Shown here piece after piece: positions 1 to 5,919 of a stretch of DNA of 13,949 nucleotides. Source of the DNA: Microcaldota archaeon (GTDB taxonomy: Archaea > Micrarchaeota > Micrarchaeia > Anstonellales > Bilamarchaeaceae); NCBI GenBank assembly GCA_013425425.1, contig JACCLJ010000041.1, positions 1 through 13,949 of the forward strand. The letters run 5' to 3'. Position 1 is the first letter of the stretch; the number at the start of each line of letters is the position of its first letter. The notes beneath the pieces were generated by a model. The model saw nothing but the letters and a program-made list of their open reading frames with translations, was not told the DNA's origin and did not search any database. The position numbers and the translations under genes were made by a program.

Positions 1-1036
1 CCTTAGCGCCATTCCTGGTCGCGAAGTCGAAAACAAGATTTACCGGAACAATCTCTGCCTTCCAGTACTGGTGCTTCTGGAGCAGGGTGGCAATCTTCAT
101 CTCTTCGAACATGTCGAGAGTGTTGTTGCTGGCTGCACCATCCGTGCCTATCGTGACGTTCGCCCCGGCTTTGTCGAATTCGTATATCGGGCATATCCCG
201 CCCGTAGCAAGTTTAAGGTTGCTTGTGGTGCAGTGAGCTATATTCGCCTTCTTTTTCCCGGCAAGGGCTATCTCCCTCTTCGTCACCCAGCCCGCATGCG
301 CGAAAATGCTGTTCCCGTCAAGCAGGCCTATGGAATCCATGTATTCGAATGGATACTTCCCCTTGCTGTTCAGGATGTCGAACATCTCCTTCCGCGTTTC
401 GCTGAGATGGATGTGGAACTTCAGCTTCTCCCTGTTCGCCAGCTCCTTCGCTTTTATCAGCAGTTCCTCGCTGCAGGTATACGGGGCATGGCAGGAGACT
501 ATCGGGTAAGCGAGATGGTCTTTCTTCTCTTTCAAGAGGCGTATGAATGCCGAAGCGTCGGCCAGCTCTTTCTTCGTCTCCCTGCCTGGCATGAGGTCGA
601 ACATCGCGCGGGGTATGGAAACCCGGATTCCTGCCTCCTGCGCGGCATGGACGGTCTCCTCCACATGATGGATGTACATCTCGTTGAAGGCGGTCACCCC
701 GCTCCTTATGCATTCGAGCATTCCAAGAAGCGAGCCCCATCTGATGTCATTCTTCGTAAGCTTCGCTTCGGCCGGCCAGATTTTCTGCTCGAGCCACTCG
801 TGAAGCGATAAATCCTCCCCATAGCCGCGCAAAAGCCCCATTGCTATATGGGTATGGCTGTTTACAAGCCCGGGAATGGCTACTTTGCCCTTTGCATCTA
901 TTGTCTCATCGGCCTTTTCCCTGATATCCCCGCCGACTTCCTCTATTCTATTGTCTTTTATCAGGATGTCCCCATGCACTATTTTCCTATCGTCGTTCTG
1001 CGTGACTATCTTGGCGTTTTTTATGAGAATGGTCAT
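1..1036 (-). CDS. dadD: 5'-deoxyadenosine / MTA / SAH deaminase (amidohydrolase), 3' end cut by window edge
   Basis: This is a metal-dependent hydrolase of the amidohydrolase superfamily. The family deaminates 5'-deoxyadenosine, S-adenosylhomocysteine or methylthioadenosine to the inosine form, so it salvages by-products of radical-SAM and methyltransferase chemistry in the cytoplasm. The minus-strand frame stays open for 345 codons from the ATG at 1036 to the edge. It shows the metal-binding HTH pair (His61, His63) in NSHTHIAMGLLRG, then CHAPYTCS at 182-189, HIHLSE with His210 and Glu213, HAGW at 247-250, and GTDGAASNN with Asp299. NLKLATGG at 273-280 is typical of the MTA/SAH deaminase subgroup. 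Known members run to about 420 residues, so roughly 75 C-terminal residues lie outside the window. The start has no Shine-Dalgarno motif and sits just downstream of a minus-strand TATA box, which suits a near-leaderless mRNA. The exact nucleoside preference cannot be read from sequence. A guanine deaminase or chlorohydrolase-type relative is less likely. Confidence 0.9.
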   Translation of the reverse strand, partial: MTILIKNAKIVTQNDDRKIVHGDILIKDNRIEEVGGDIREKADETIDAKGKVAIPGLVNSHTHIAMGLLRGYGEDLSLHEWLEQKIWPAEAKLTKNDIRWGSLLGMLECIRSGVTAFNEMYIHHVEETVHAAQEAGIRVSIPRAMFDLMPGRETKKELADASAFIRLLKEKKDHLAYPIVSCHAPYTCSEELLIKAKELANREKLKFHIHLSETRKEMFDILNSKGKYPFEYMDSIGLLDGNSIFAHAGWVTKREIALAGKKKANIAHCTTSNLKLATGGICPIYEFDKAGANVTIGTDGAASNNTLDMFEEMKIATLLQKHQYWKAEIVPVNLVFDFATRNGAK

Positions 1037-1063
1037 AATATTTACCCGTAGTTAGGAATTATG

Positions 1064-1077
1064 GCTATAAATTTAAA
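1064..1077 (-). promoter_or_regulatory. TATA box of the dadD-type deaminase
   Basis: Read on the minus strand this is TTTAAATTTATAGC. The TTTATAGC part is centred about 31 bases from the deaminase start codon. That predicts a transcript start about five bases ahead of the ATG. No Shine-Dalgarno motif is present in the short leader. Confidence 0.5.
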
Positions 1078-1132
1078 CATTTGGCGCTTTTTTATCATTT
1101 ATAACTATCACTAAACACAGAACACCAAAACC

Positions 1133-1140
1133 TTTATATA
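1133..1140 (+). promoter_or_regulatory. TATA box upstream of a structured non-coding segment
   Basis: TTTATATA is preceded by an A/C-rich stretch (ACACCAAAACC) that could serve as a BRE element. Using the 26-27 base spacing seen at other promoters in this window, transcription would start near 1163. No convincing protein start follows, which is why an RNA product is suspected. The next protein gene, at 1355, has its own TATA box at 1301-1308. Confidence 0.5.
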
Positions 1141-1162
1141 GGTTTAGAAAGCCATATACCCT

Positions 1163-1290
1163 GTCACACTCATTCTGGGTGCATGGGAGGATAACTGGTC
1201 GCCTTGCCAGCGCAGCGATGCGCTGGCCTCTTTCTATTTACGTTCCCTGTCCGGCGCGAGCGCTATCCAGAAAAACATTTTTTGCCGGGA
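1163..1290 (+). ncRNA. Candidate structured RNA with GNRA tetraloop hairpin (family unknown)
   Basis: This segment lies between the divergent dadD promoter and the DUF2769 promoter and holds no credible protein gene. It follows a good TATA box. It contains a perfect 9-bp hairpin, with arms at 1206-1214 and 1219-1227 capped by GCGA (1215-1218), a GNRA tetraloop. A second possible helix pairs GUCCGGC (1249-1255) with 1287-1294 with one bulged base, closing over a T6 run at 1278-1283. A weaker outer pairing of GAGG (1187-1190) with CCTC (1227-1230) is possible. I do not recognise a known family: the conserved cores of SRP RNA, RNase P RNA, tRNA, C/D box RNA and the fluoride riboswitch were not found. 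The 5' end is set by promoter spacing, and the 3' end is a guess from the T run. It could instead be a long leader of the gene at 1355. Confidence 0.35.
1206..1227 (+). repeat. Perfect 9-bp inverted repeat with GCGA tetraloop
   Basis: The arms GCCAGCGCA and TGCGCTGGC are exactly complementary around a four-base GCGA loop. GNRA loops are strongly enriched in functional RNA hairpins. That favours a role as RNA on the plus strand over a DNA operator. No T-run follows immediately, so it is not a simple intrinsic terminator. Confidence 0.8.
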
Positions 1291-1300
1291 CTGCCATCAA

Positions 1301-1308
1301 TTTAAATA
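1301..1308 (+). promoter_or_regulatory. TATA box of the DUF2769-like gene
   Basis: TTTAAATA lies about 50 bases ahead of the ATG at 1355. It predicts a transcript start near 1331 and a leader of about 24 bases. The leader carries AGGTG at 1345-1349, six bases before the start codon, so this gene is probably leadered, unlike several others in the window. Confidence 0.5.
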
Positions 1309-1354
1309 TTGCGAAAGAATGGACTCATGATAATCCGAAAAATCAGGTGTTCCA

Positions 1355-1600
1355 ATGGCTTCGAGGGATTCTAAGGTTAAAAAAGCGGAGATTTTCAGCC
1401 TCTGCCTCTGCCCGACCTGCCCGAGCTGGGTTTCGTGCCGGGAGAAAGGCGGCTTCTGCCTTCCTGACGTAGGAAGGAGCAAGTGCATCGCGGAGGAAAA
1501 GGGCTGCATCTGCGGCGCATGCAGGGTAACGAAAATGTTTGCGCTTAAGCACGGATACTACTGCACGAGAGGCTCGGAAAAGGAGCAGTCGGGAAAATAA
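1355..1600 (+). CDS. Small cysteine-rich protein, DUF2769-like
   Basis: An 81-residue soluble protein with ten cysteines at 17, 19, 22, 28, 35, 44, 51, 53, 56 and 70. The order CxCPxCPxxxxC, then GxC, KC, GCICGxC and YYC before GSE resembles the DUF2769 family, which is found mainly in archaea and has no established function. The paired CxC and CxxC spacings look suited to binding zinc or an iron-sulfur cluster; that is inference. The start is supported by AGGTG six bases upstream and a TATA box further up. The N-terminus is short and basic with no signal or membrane segment, so it is probably cytoplasmic. The gene converges on superoxide dismutase with only seven bases between the stop codons. 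The T5 run at 1611-1615, inside the dismutase end, could help terminate it. The cysteine content and placement hint at redox or metal handling, but nothing in the sequence proves it. Confidence 0.8.
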   Translation: MASRDSKVKKAEIFSLCLCPTCPSWVSCREKGGFCLPDVGRSKCIAEEKGCICGACRVTKMFALKHGYYCTRGSEKEQSGK

Positions 1601-1607
1601 CTGGGTA

Positions 1608-2207
1608 CTATTTTTCCAGCCTTTTTCCCGCCTCATCCCAGTTCACGATGTTCCAGAATGCTTCGATGAATTTTGCCCTGTCGTTCTTGTAATCGAGATA
1701 ATAGGCATGTTCCCATAAATCCAGGGCAAGCAGGATTTTGAACTGCGGATAGACGTTCGTATTATGCTTTTCAATCTGCATTATTACCGGCCTTTCGGTC
1801 TGTTTGCAATAGGCAAGCGCAGCCCATCCGGAGCCTTCCACGCTGGCTGCGGCCTGCGTGAATTCCTTCCTGAACCTCTCGAAACTTCCAAACTCCTTTC
1901 CTATCGCATCGCCGAGCGCTCCGCCCGGGCTTCCTCCGCCCCTGCCTTTCAGAGCCATGTTCTTCCAGAAGAGCGAGTGCAGGAGATGCCCGCCGATGTT
2001 GAACGAGAGCGATTTGAGCGCGGATTTCATGTCCAGCTCGCCGTTTTCCTTCCGCGATTTGTCAAGCTTTTCGAGCATGTCGTTCGCGCCTTTGACGTAT
2101 GCGGCATGGTGCTTGCCGTGATGCAGCATGAGCTGCTGCTCTGAGATATACGGTTCGAGATCCCCATAGCCGTATGGCAGTTCAGGTAACGTATAAACTT
2201 TTCCCAT
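1608..2207 (-). CDS. sod: Fe/Mn-family superoxide dismutase
   Basis: It converts superoxide to hydrogen peroxide and oxygen in the cytoplasm. Numbering from an upstream ATG at 2222, the four metal ligands are all present: His34 in HHGKHH, His82 in GGHLLHSLFW, and Asp168 and His172 in DLWEHAYY. The length of about 200 residues is normal for the family. The start at 2207 (MGKVYTLPELPYGYGDLEP) is preferred over 2222. It fits the usual N-terminus, follows a G-rich GGGGGGTAATCC resembling an archaeal Shine-Dalgarno element, and lies downstream of the start predicted from the TATA box near 2243, whereas 2222 would lie upstream of it. Metal choice cannot be settled: Gly78 and His153 occupy positions that differ between iron and manganese enzymes. 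The gene diverges from rtcA over a shared promoter and converges on the DUF2769-like gene. Confidence 0.96.
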   Translation of the reverse strand: MGKVYTLPELPYGYGDLEPYISEQQLMLHHGKHHAAYVKGANDMLEKLDKSRKENGELDMKSALKSLSFNIGGHLLHSLFWKNMALKGRGGGSPGGALGDAIGKEFGSFERFRKEFTQAAASVEGSGWAALAYCKQTERPVIMQIEKHNTNVYPQFKILLALDLWEHAYYLDYKNDRAKFIEAFWNIVNWDEAGKRLEK

Positions 2208-2239
2208 AGGATTACCCCCCATCTGATCTGTTTTTGAAA

Positions 2240-2247
2240 TTTATAAA
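2240..2247. promoter_or_regulatory. Palindromic TATA box shared by sod (-) and rtcA (+)
   Basis: TTTATAAA is its own reverse complement, so it presents the same box to both strands. Its centre lies 26.5 bases before the A of the rtcA ATG (2270), predicting a leaderless rtcA mRNA. It lies 36.5 bases before the sod ATG (2207), predicting a leader of about ten bases. No other TATA-like element is available for either gene in the 62-base gap. Confidence 0.65.
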
Positions 2248-2269
2248 ACTTTACCTACAAATCTGCATT

Positions 2270-3235
2270 ATGATCACGATAGACGGTTCCCATGGTGAAG
2301 GCGGCGGACAGATTATCCGCACTTCGCTTACCCTTTCGGCCATAACTGGAAAAGCAGTTGAGATAACGAACATCCGCGCGAACAGGCCGAAGCCGGGCCT
2401 TGCGATGCAGCATCTTACCGCAGTGAAGGCGGTGAGGAGCATCTGCAGGGGAAAGCTCGAGGGCGCCGAAGAGGGAAGCAGAAGATTTGTTTTCGAGCCG
2501 GGAAAAATCGTCGGCGGAAAATACGATTTCAACATAGGGACCGCAGGCTCGGTCACGCTCGTCGCGCAGACCATCCTCCCTATCCTTCTTGTTGCGGACA
2601 AAAAGAGCGAGGTAAGGATAACCGGAGGCACGCATGTGATGAAATCGCCGGGCTATGATTATTTCGAGAACGTCTTCCTCCCTGCAATACGGCTCATGGG
2701 CGCGGAAGTGGAATCGAAAATGCTCCGCTCCGGCTATTATCCGGCAGGCGGAGGGGAAATAGAAATCAAAGCCGGCCCATCGCGGCTGAAAGGAAGGGAA
2801 AACTGGCCAAGGGAAGAGCAGGTGAAGGCAATAATACGGGTCGCGAACCTCCCGCTTTCGATAGCGATGCGCGAGAAAAAGGTCCTGCTGGAGCATGATA
2901 TCGAAGATGTTTTCATAAGGGAGGTGCAGGCGGCTTCGCCCGGCAATGCGGTGACGCTCTGGAAAGGGCTGCGGGGCTCCTGTGCGGTCGGCGAAATAGG
3001 CAAGAGGGCCGAGATTGTCGCAAAAGAGGCGGTGGACGCGCTTGCGGCAGAAAATGGCGATGTGGACAGGCGGCTTGCCGACCAGCTTCTTGTCTATGCC
3101 GTGCTGGCTGAGGGGAAAACAACTTTCAAAACGTCGCAGATAACAAACCATTTCAGGACGAATGCGGACATCATCCAGCGCTTCATGGAAAGAAAAATAG
3201 AATGCGGAAATGACGGGAGCGTTTCGGTGATCTGA
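2270..3235 (+). CDS. rtcA: RNA 3'-terminal phosphate cyclase
   Basis: It uses ATP to turn an RNA 3'-phosphate into a 2',3'-cyclic phosphate through an enzyme-AMP intermediate, a step in RNA end processing or repair. From the ATG at 2270 the protein is 321 residues, close to the family norm. The N-terminus has DGSHGEGGGQIIRTSL, followed by RPKPGLAMQH, GTAGSVTLVAQ, GGTHV..SPGYDYF and YYPAGGGEIEI, all family signatures. The likely adenylated histidine is His294 in TNHFRTN. An upstream in-frame ATG at 2234 would add twelve hydrophobic residues and lies ahead of the TATA box, so it is rejected. There is no Shine-Dalgarno motif, as expected for a leaderless message. The TGA directly abuts the stop codon of the convergent gene with no bases between. 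Assignment to the cyclase rather than the Rcl1 type rests on the conserved histidine. Confidence 0.96.
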   Translation: MITIDGSHGEGGGQIIRTSLTLSAITGKAVEITNIRANRPKPGLAMQHLTAVKAVRSICRGKLEGAEEGSRRFVFEPGKIVGGKYDFNIGTAGSVTLVAQTILPILLVADKKSEVRITGGTHVMKSPGYDYFENVFLPAIRLMGAEVESKMLRSGYYPAGGGEIEIKAGPSRLKGRENWPREEQVKAIIRVANLPLSIAMREKKVLLEHDIEDVFIREVQAASPGNAVTLWKGLRGSCAVGEIGKRAEIVAKEAVDALAAENGDVDRRLADQLLVYAVLAEGKTTFKTSQITNHFRTNADIIQRFMERKIECGNDGSVSVI

Positions 3236-3817
3236 TTATTTTTTTTGGATGTCTTCCGCAGATACCAGCGTTCCTTCCTTGCCTACTATAACCGCATAAT
3301 AATGCGTTGATACCGGAGAATCCCACGTAATGGTCCATCTGTCGCTTCCCTCAACAACACTCGGATACGCCGCCTCGCTTTCCGTCACAAATGCATGGAC
3401 GGCTTCCGTGCCTGCGAAAGTATGCGATGCTATTATCGCCTCTTCCGGGAAGGCGATAGTGCACGTCCCTCCGGTGCACACCCTGCAATTGCTGGTTATG
3501 TATTCGGTCGGCTGCGAGACGAAATTCTGCACCGGATAGTTGTAATAAATGTGCATCCTCTCCGGGCACGGCGTGAATGCGCCTTCAGTCACTTTTGTCT
3601 TTATCTCAAAATACTTCTCGCCCGCATCGTTGTACCCATCCCTCATGGACATGATCTCGATGTCGGCGTTCGGGTATTTCGAATGGAGGTCCTCGAACAC
3701 GAATTTGCTCGCATCCGCCTCCACAACATTCGTCTTGTAAAATTCGGCGAGTTTTACAAGCAGGACTATGAGCAATACGAGTATGATAAGAACTATGATT
3801 TCCTTGCGCGTTGCCAT
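3236..3817 (-). CDS. Hypothetical membrane-anchored exported protein
   Basis: I do not recognise a family for this 193-residue protein. A short basic N-terminus (MATRKE) leads into a strongly hydrophobic segment at residues 7-24. A mainly polar domain follows, so the protein is most likely an N-anchored extracytoplasmic protein with one transmembrane helix. The ectodomain carries four cysteines (84, 111, 114, 119); the last three form CxxCxxxxC, which could make disulfides or hold a metal. The end is KK-rich. The nac gene ends 26 bases upstream, but a TATA-like ATAAAAAT at 3840-3847 overlaps the nac stop and is centred 26.5 bases from this ATG. The gene may therefore have its own leaderless promoter as well as read-through from the ribosomal operon. 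Whether it has any link to translation is unknown. Confidence 0.8.
   Translation of the reverse strand: MATRKEIIVLIILVLLIVLLVKLAEFYKTNVVEADASKFVFEDLHSKYPNADIEIMSMRDGYNDAGEKYFEIKTKVTEGAFTPCPERMHIYYNYPVQNFVSQPTEYITSNCRVCTGGTCTIAFPEEAIIASHTFAGTEAVHAFVTESEAAYPSVVEGSDRWTITWDSPVSTHYYAVIVGKEGTLVSAEDIQKK
3239..3246 (+). terminator. T8 run downstream of rtcA
   Basis: Eight consecutive T residues begin four bases after the rtcA stop codon. Archaeal RNA polymerase terminates at oligo-T tracts, so this probably ends rtcA. The tract is at the same time the lysine-rich 3' coding end (…QKK) of the opposing gene, so it does double duty. Confidence 0.55.
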
Positions 3818-3839
3818 GCTCTACCAAATCAGACCTTAA

Positions 3840-3847
3840 ATTTTTAT
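3840..3847 (-). promoter_or_regulatory. TATA-like box of the exported protein, overlapping the nac stop
   Basis: On the minus strand this reads ATAAAAAT. Its centre is 26.5 bases from the start codon at 3817, the same spacing as at rtcA and ubiX. No Shine-Dalgarno motif precedes that start codon, which supports a leaderless transcript starting at or beside the ATG. Confidence 0.45.
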
Positions 3848-4179
3848 TCCTTCGCCTTTTCCAGAAGCACTATCGCCTCTGCGATATCGCCCTTCGTCTT
3901 CCTTAGGGCTTCGGCGGCCTCCTCCTCGGAACAGCCCGCCTGATCCATCACCATCTTCACGTCTTCCTGTCCTATCCCTTCCTCGAACCTGACCTTTCCG
4001 GAAACCTGGTAGGATTTCTCGCCCTGGACGGTTATTTCCACGACCTGGGGATTTTCCACGACATAGCTGCCGGAATCCGTCTCTATGGTGACTTTTTTAG
4101 CTGCTATATCCTCGGATTTTATGCCCATCTGTTTCATCAGCTGGCCCATCTTTTTCGGGTCGAATCCGCCTGGCATCAT
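3844..4179 (-). CDS. nac: Nascent polypeptide-associated complex protein
   Basis: Archaeal NAC forms a homodimer that binds ribosomes and contacts emerging nascent chains. The 111-residue protein has a methionine-rich N-terminus (MMPGGFDPKKMGQLMKQMGI), a NAC beta-barrel at about 22-65 (KKVTIETDSGSYVVENPQVVEITVQGEK split over the strands), and a C-terminal UBA domain at about 72-108 containing VKMVMDQAGCSEEEAAEAL and GDIAEAIVLL. Size and layout match the archaeal family. Its ATG overlaps the rps3ae stop codon in the form TAATG, so translation is probably coupled. A second ATG one codon downstream is possible. The position directly after two ribosomal protein genes fits a role at the ribosome. 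Identification is secure. Confidence 0.95.
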   Translation of the reverse strand: MMPGGFDPKKMGQLMKQMGIKSEDIAAKKVTIETDSGSYVVENPQVVEITVQGEKSYQVSGKVRFEEGIGQEDVKMVMDQAGCSEEEAAEALRKTKGDIAEAIVLLEKAKE

Positions 4180-4775
4180 TATGCGAATGCCTCCTTCTTC
4201 TCGGATTTCCTGATTTCCACGCGCTTCATCTTGGTGATCTGCTTCAGCCTGTTGAATAGCTTCGATGAGAATCTTCCGTATACGACTTCCTGCATGAGTT
4301 CGTCGAACTTCAGCCCTTCCGCATTTTTCTTCGTCTCCTCATGTATGGCTTTCCTGAGGTTTCTCCTGGTGTTCTCGCTCACCTTCGAGTCGCTTACGGC
4401 GATTATCTTCAGCCTCACTTCCGCGCCGTCTTTTGTCTTTACGCCTATTACCTCGTGTATCAGCGATTTTCCCCTTCTTGCGAAGGTCTTGAGGTAGGAG
4501 GGTGAAACCTCGTGTCCTATGAGGGCGGTGCCGGCCACTGTCCCCTTGACGTCCGTTATCCTGAATTTCAGGTTCGTGAACATCGACATCTGCGAGGACA
4601 TCCCTATCCCCAGCTCCATGAGGCTTCTTTTGATTATCCTGTTGGTTACGTTTTTGTCGTCGCTCGATATTATCTCGCAGAGTTCCCTGCTATCGAACAT
4701 TGCGGGTGCGGTGACGGTGTACCATTTTTTCATCTTCCATTTATCGACAACTTTGGTTTTCTTTTTTCCAGCCAT
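4179..4775 (-). CDS. rps3ae: Small-subunit ribosomal protein S3Ae (eS1)
   Basis: This component of the archaeal and eukaryotic 30S/40S subunit is absent from bacteria. It begins MAGKKKTKVVDKWKMKKWYTV and contains APAMFDSRELCEI, followed by DVKGTVAGTALIGHEV, TFARRGKSLIHEV and a basic C-terminus ending KKEAFA. At 198 residues it is of normal length. The ATG at 4775 is chosen because GGTGAT lies seven bases upstream. A GTG-started extension to 4835 would translate through a hairpin and lacks family sequence. It follows rps15 after a 73-base gap containing a perfect hairpin and precedes nac with a one-base TAATG overlap, so the three form a translation operon. The hairpin in the leader could be a site of control, but that is inference. 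Confidence 0.95.
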   Translation of the reverse strand: MAGKKKTKVVDKWKMKKWYTVTAPAMFDSRELCEIISSDDKNVTNRIIKRSLMELGIGMSSQMSMFTNLKFRITDVKGTVAGTALIGHEVSPSYLKTFARRGKSLIHEVIGVKTKDGAEVRLKIIAVSDSKVSENTRRNLRKAIHEETKKNAEGLKFDELMQEVVYGRFSSKLFNRLKQITKMKRVEIRKSEKKEAFA

Positions 4776-4798
4776 TGAAAAATCACCATTTTCAATAC

Positions 4799-4819
4799 TT
4801 GACCGGCTCTGCCGGTCAA
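4799..4819 (-). repeat. Perfect 9-bp hairpin in the rps15-rps3ae intergenic leader
   Basis: The arms TTGACCGGC and GCCGGTCAA are exactly complementary, with a three-base loop. The hairpin ends 23 bases upstream of the rps3ae ATG, just before its GGTGAT ribosome-binding site. It is GC-rich against an AT-rich spacer. It lacks a following T tract in the transcribed direction, so a terminator is unlikely. A processing site or a ribosomal-protein binding site is more plausible. Confidence 0.7.
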
Positions 4820-4848
4820 TCCATATCAATATCACCGTAGAATAATCA

Positions 4849-5304
4849 CTACTTCACGAGAAGCTCCGCCTGCTCCGGGTCGTATTTCCATCCTTTCGGT
4901 ATCACGCCGTTCCTCTCGTAATATTTCGCCAGCCTGAGTATCTTCGAAACCACGTGATTGTATTTCGTTGAATTGTGCAGGTCCGCCTTCGATTTTTTAA
5001 GGTGCCTTCTCATTCTCACGGCCCTTTTGATGAGCTCGAGGATATCCTCCGGATACTCTCCGGCAACCTTGTTTTTCCTAAGGAAGGCGACAAGCGGCAT
5101 GTCCAGAAGGAGTTTGACCTCCGGCACGGCGTACCTGTCCCTCAGGACAAGCCCGATGCGCGATGGCGGGACGCCTTCCCTCGCCATTTTTAGTATGACT
5201 TCTTCGATTTCAGCCCGGTCGGCCTTCACCCATTCCGGAAGCGTCTTGCTCTTCGGCCTTTTCCTTCCGGATTTTCCTTTCTTTCGCGAATGCATTCTAG
5301 CCAT
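4849..5304 (-). CDS. rps15: Small-subunit ribosomal protein S15 (uS15)
   Basis: This is an rRNA-binding protein of the small subunit. The 151-residue length is the archaeal and eukaryotic form, which is longer than the bacterial one. It starts MARMHSRKKGKSGRKRP, a basic tail, followed by LPEWVKADRAEIEEVILKMAREGVPPSRIG and the S15 core. The core includes LIKRAVRMRRHLKKSKADLHN and KILRLAKYYERNGVIPKGWKY, typical family stretches. GGTGA four bases upstream supports the ATG at 5304. It is the first ribosomal gene of the minus-strand block. It lies 32 bases after rdgB, and a TATA-like element inside the rdgB end may give it a separate promoter. Confidence 0.97.
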   Translation of the reverse strand: MARMHSRKKGKSGRKRPKSKTLPEWVKADRAEIEEVILKMAREGVPPSRIGLVLRDRYAVPEVKLLLDMPLVAFLRKNKVAGEYPEDILELIKRAVRMRRHLKKSKADLHNSTKYNHVVSKILRLAKYYERNGVIPKGWKYDPEQAELLVK

Positions 5305-5336
5305 TACTTCACCTATGTATCATAGATTAAAATGTT

Positions 5337-5894
5337 TCAAATTTTCAAATAGCTGATAAGCGCTAAAAGAGATTTATATCTATGCGAGTATTTGTTTTTT
5401 AATTCTATGTTTTCAGCGAACGTCGATGATTCGCCTTTTGGCACGAATATCGGGTCATAGCCGAAACCGCCCCTTCCGTGCTCCTTTTCCGCTATTGTGC
5501 CATTGCATGCGCCGTGGAAAATGCGCGTTGTTTTGCCATCGTTGAACGCTATGCAGGCTTCGAATCTTGCCGCGCGGTCCGGTTCGCTTTCCAGGAGTTT
5601 CAGCAGGCCGCGGTTGCCCAGCTTCCCCTGCACCCACGCGGAATACGTTCCCGGGAAGCCATTGAGCGCATCTATGAAAAGGCCACTGTCTTCGACGAAT
5701 ACCGGCCTGCCGAGCTGCGCATGCGCGGCGGAGACCGCCTCGCGTGCGATTTCCTCGAGACTGTCGGAGCGGATTTCGCGGTGGGCGAACTGGAAATGGT
5801 TCAGTGGCATTCCGGCCGCATTCTTTCCGAAAATCTCCTTCGCCTCCCGGAATTTATCCGGATTTCCCGTGGCAAAATATATCTCGTAAGGCAT
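5337..5894 (-). CDS. rdgB: XTP/dITP diphosphatase (HAM1/RdgB family)
   Basis: It hydrolyses non-canonical purine triphosphates such as ITP, dITP and XTP to monophosphates and pyrophosphate, keeping them out of RNA and DNA. The 185-residue protein has the family landmarks in order: ATGNPDK at 8-14, VEDSGLFIDALNGFPG at 67-82, GGFGYDPIFVP at 142-152 and SHR at 170-172. Length is typical. The start has no clear Shine-Dalgarno motif; an A/T block at 5919-5928 lies about 30 bases upstream and is shared with the divergent membrane-protein gene. It precedes rps15 by 32 bases on the same strand, so co-transcription with the translation genes is likely. Archaeal genomes often place this gene near translation genes. 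Confidence 0.95.
   Translation of the reverse strand: MPYEIYFATGNPDKFREAKEIFGKNAAGMPLNHFQFAHREIRSDSLEEIAREAVSAAHAQLGRPVFVEDSGLFIDALNGFPGTYSAWVQGKLGNRGLLKLLESEPDRAARFEACIAFNDGKTTRIFHGACNGTIAEKEHGRGGFGYDPIFVPKGESSTFAENIELKNKYSHRYKSLLALISYLKI
5371..5380 (-). promoter_or_regulatory. Possible promoter of the rps15 operon inside the rdgB 3' end
   Basis: GATATAAATC on the minus strand is a good TATA-like box within the last codons of rdgB. With the usual spacing it would start transcripts near 5349, giving a 45-base leader that includes the GGTGA element of rps15. This would allow ribosomal protein synthesis independent of rdgB. Confidence 0.4.
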
Positions 5895-5919
5895 ATGCCT
5901 TGAAAAGGAAAGCGAGCAT

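Noticed and set aside
71..811. 246-residue plus-strand open frame
   Set aside because: It is antisense to the dadD-type deaminase, whose minus frame contains every family motif. The plus frame has no recognisable domain.
1320..1370. C/D-box-like motif (ATGATAA) near the DUF2769 start
   Set aside because: The match to the C box is imperfect and no CTGA D box occurs within a suitable distance.
1179..1472. GTG-started 97-residue frame over the structured segment and into the DUF2769 gene
   Set aside because: It runs through the GNRA hairpin, overlaps the well-supported cysteine-rich gene in another frame, and lacks a Shine-Dalgarno motif; composition looks random.
2234..2269. Upstream ATG for rtcA adding twelve residues
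   Set aside because: It lies ahead of the TATA box, so the mRNA would not contain it; the family N-terminus begins at MITIDGSHGEGGG.
4776..4835. GTG-started N-terminal extension of S3Ae
   Set aside because: The extension reads through a perfect hairpin, lacks homology to S3Ae N-termini, and a good GGTGAT site supports the ATG at 4775.
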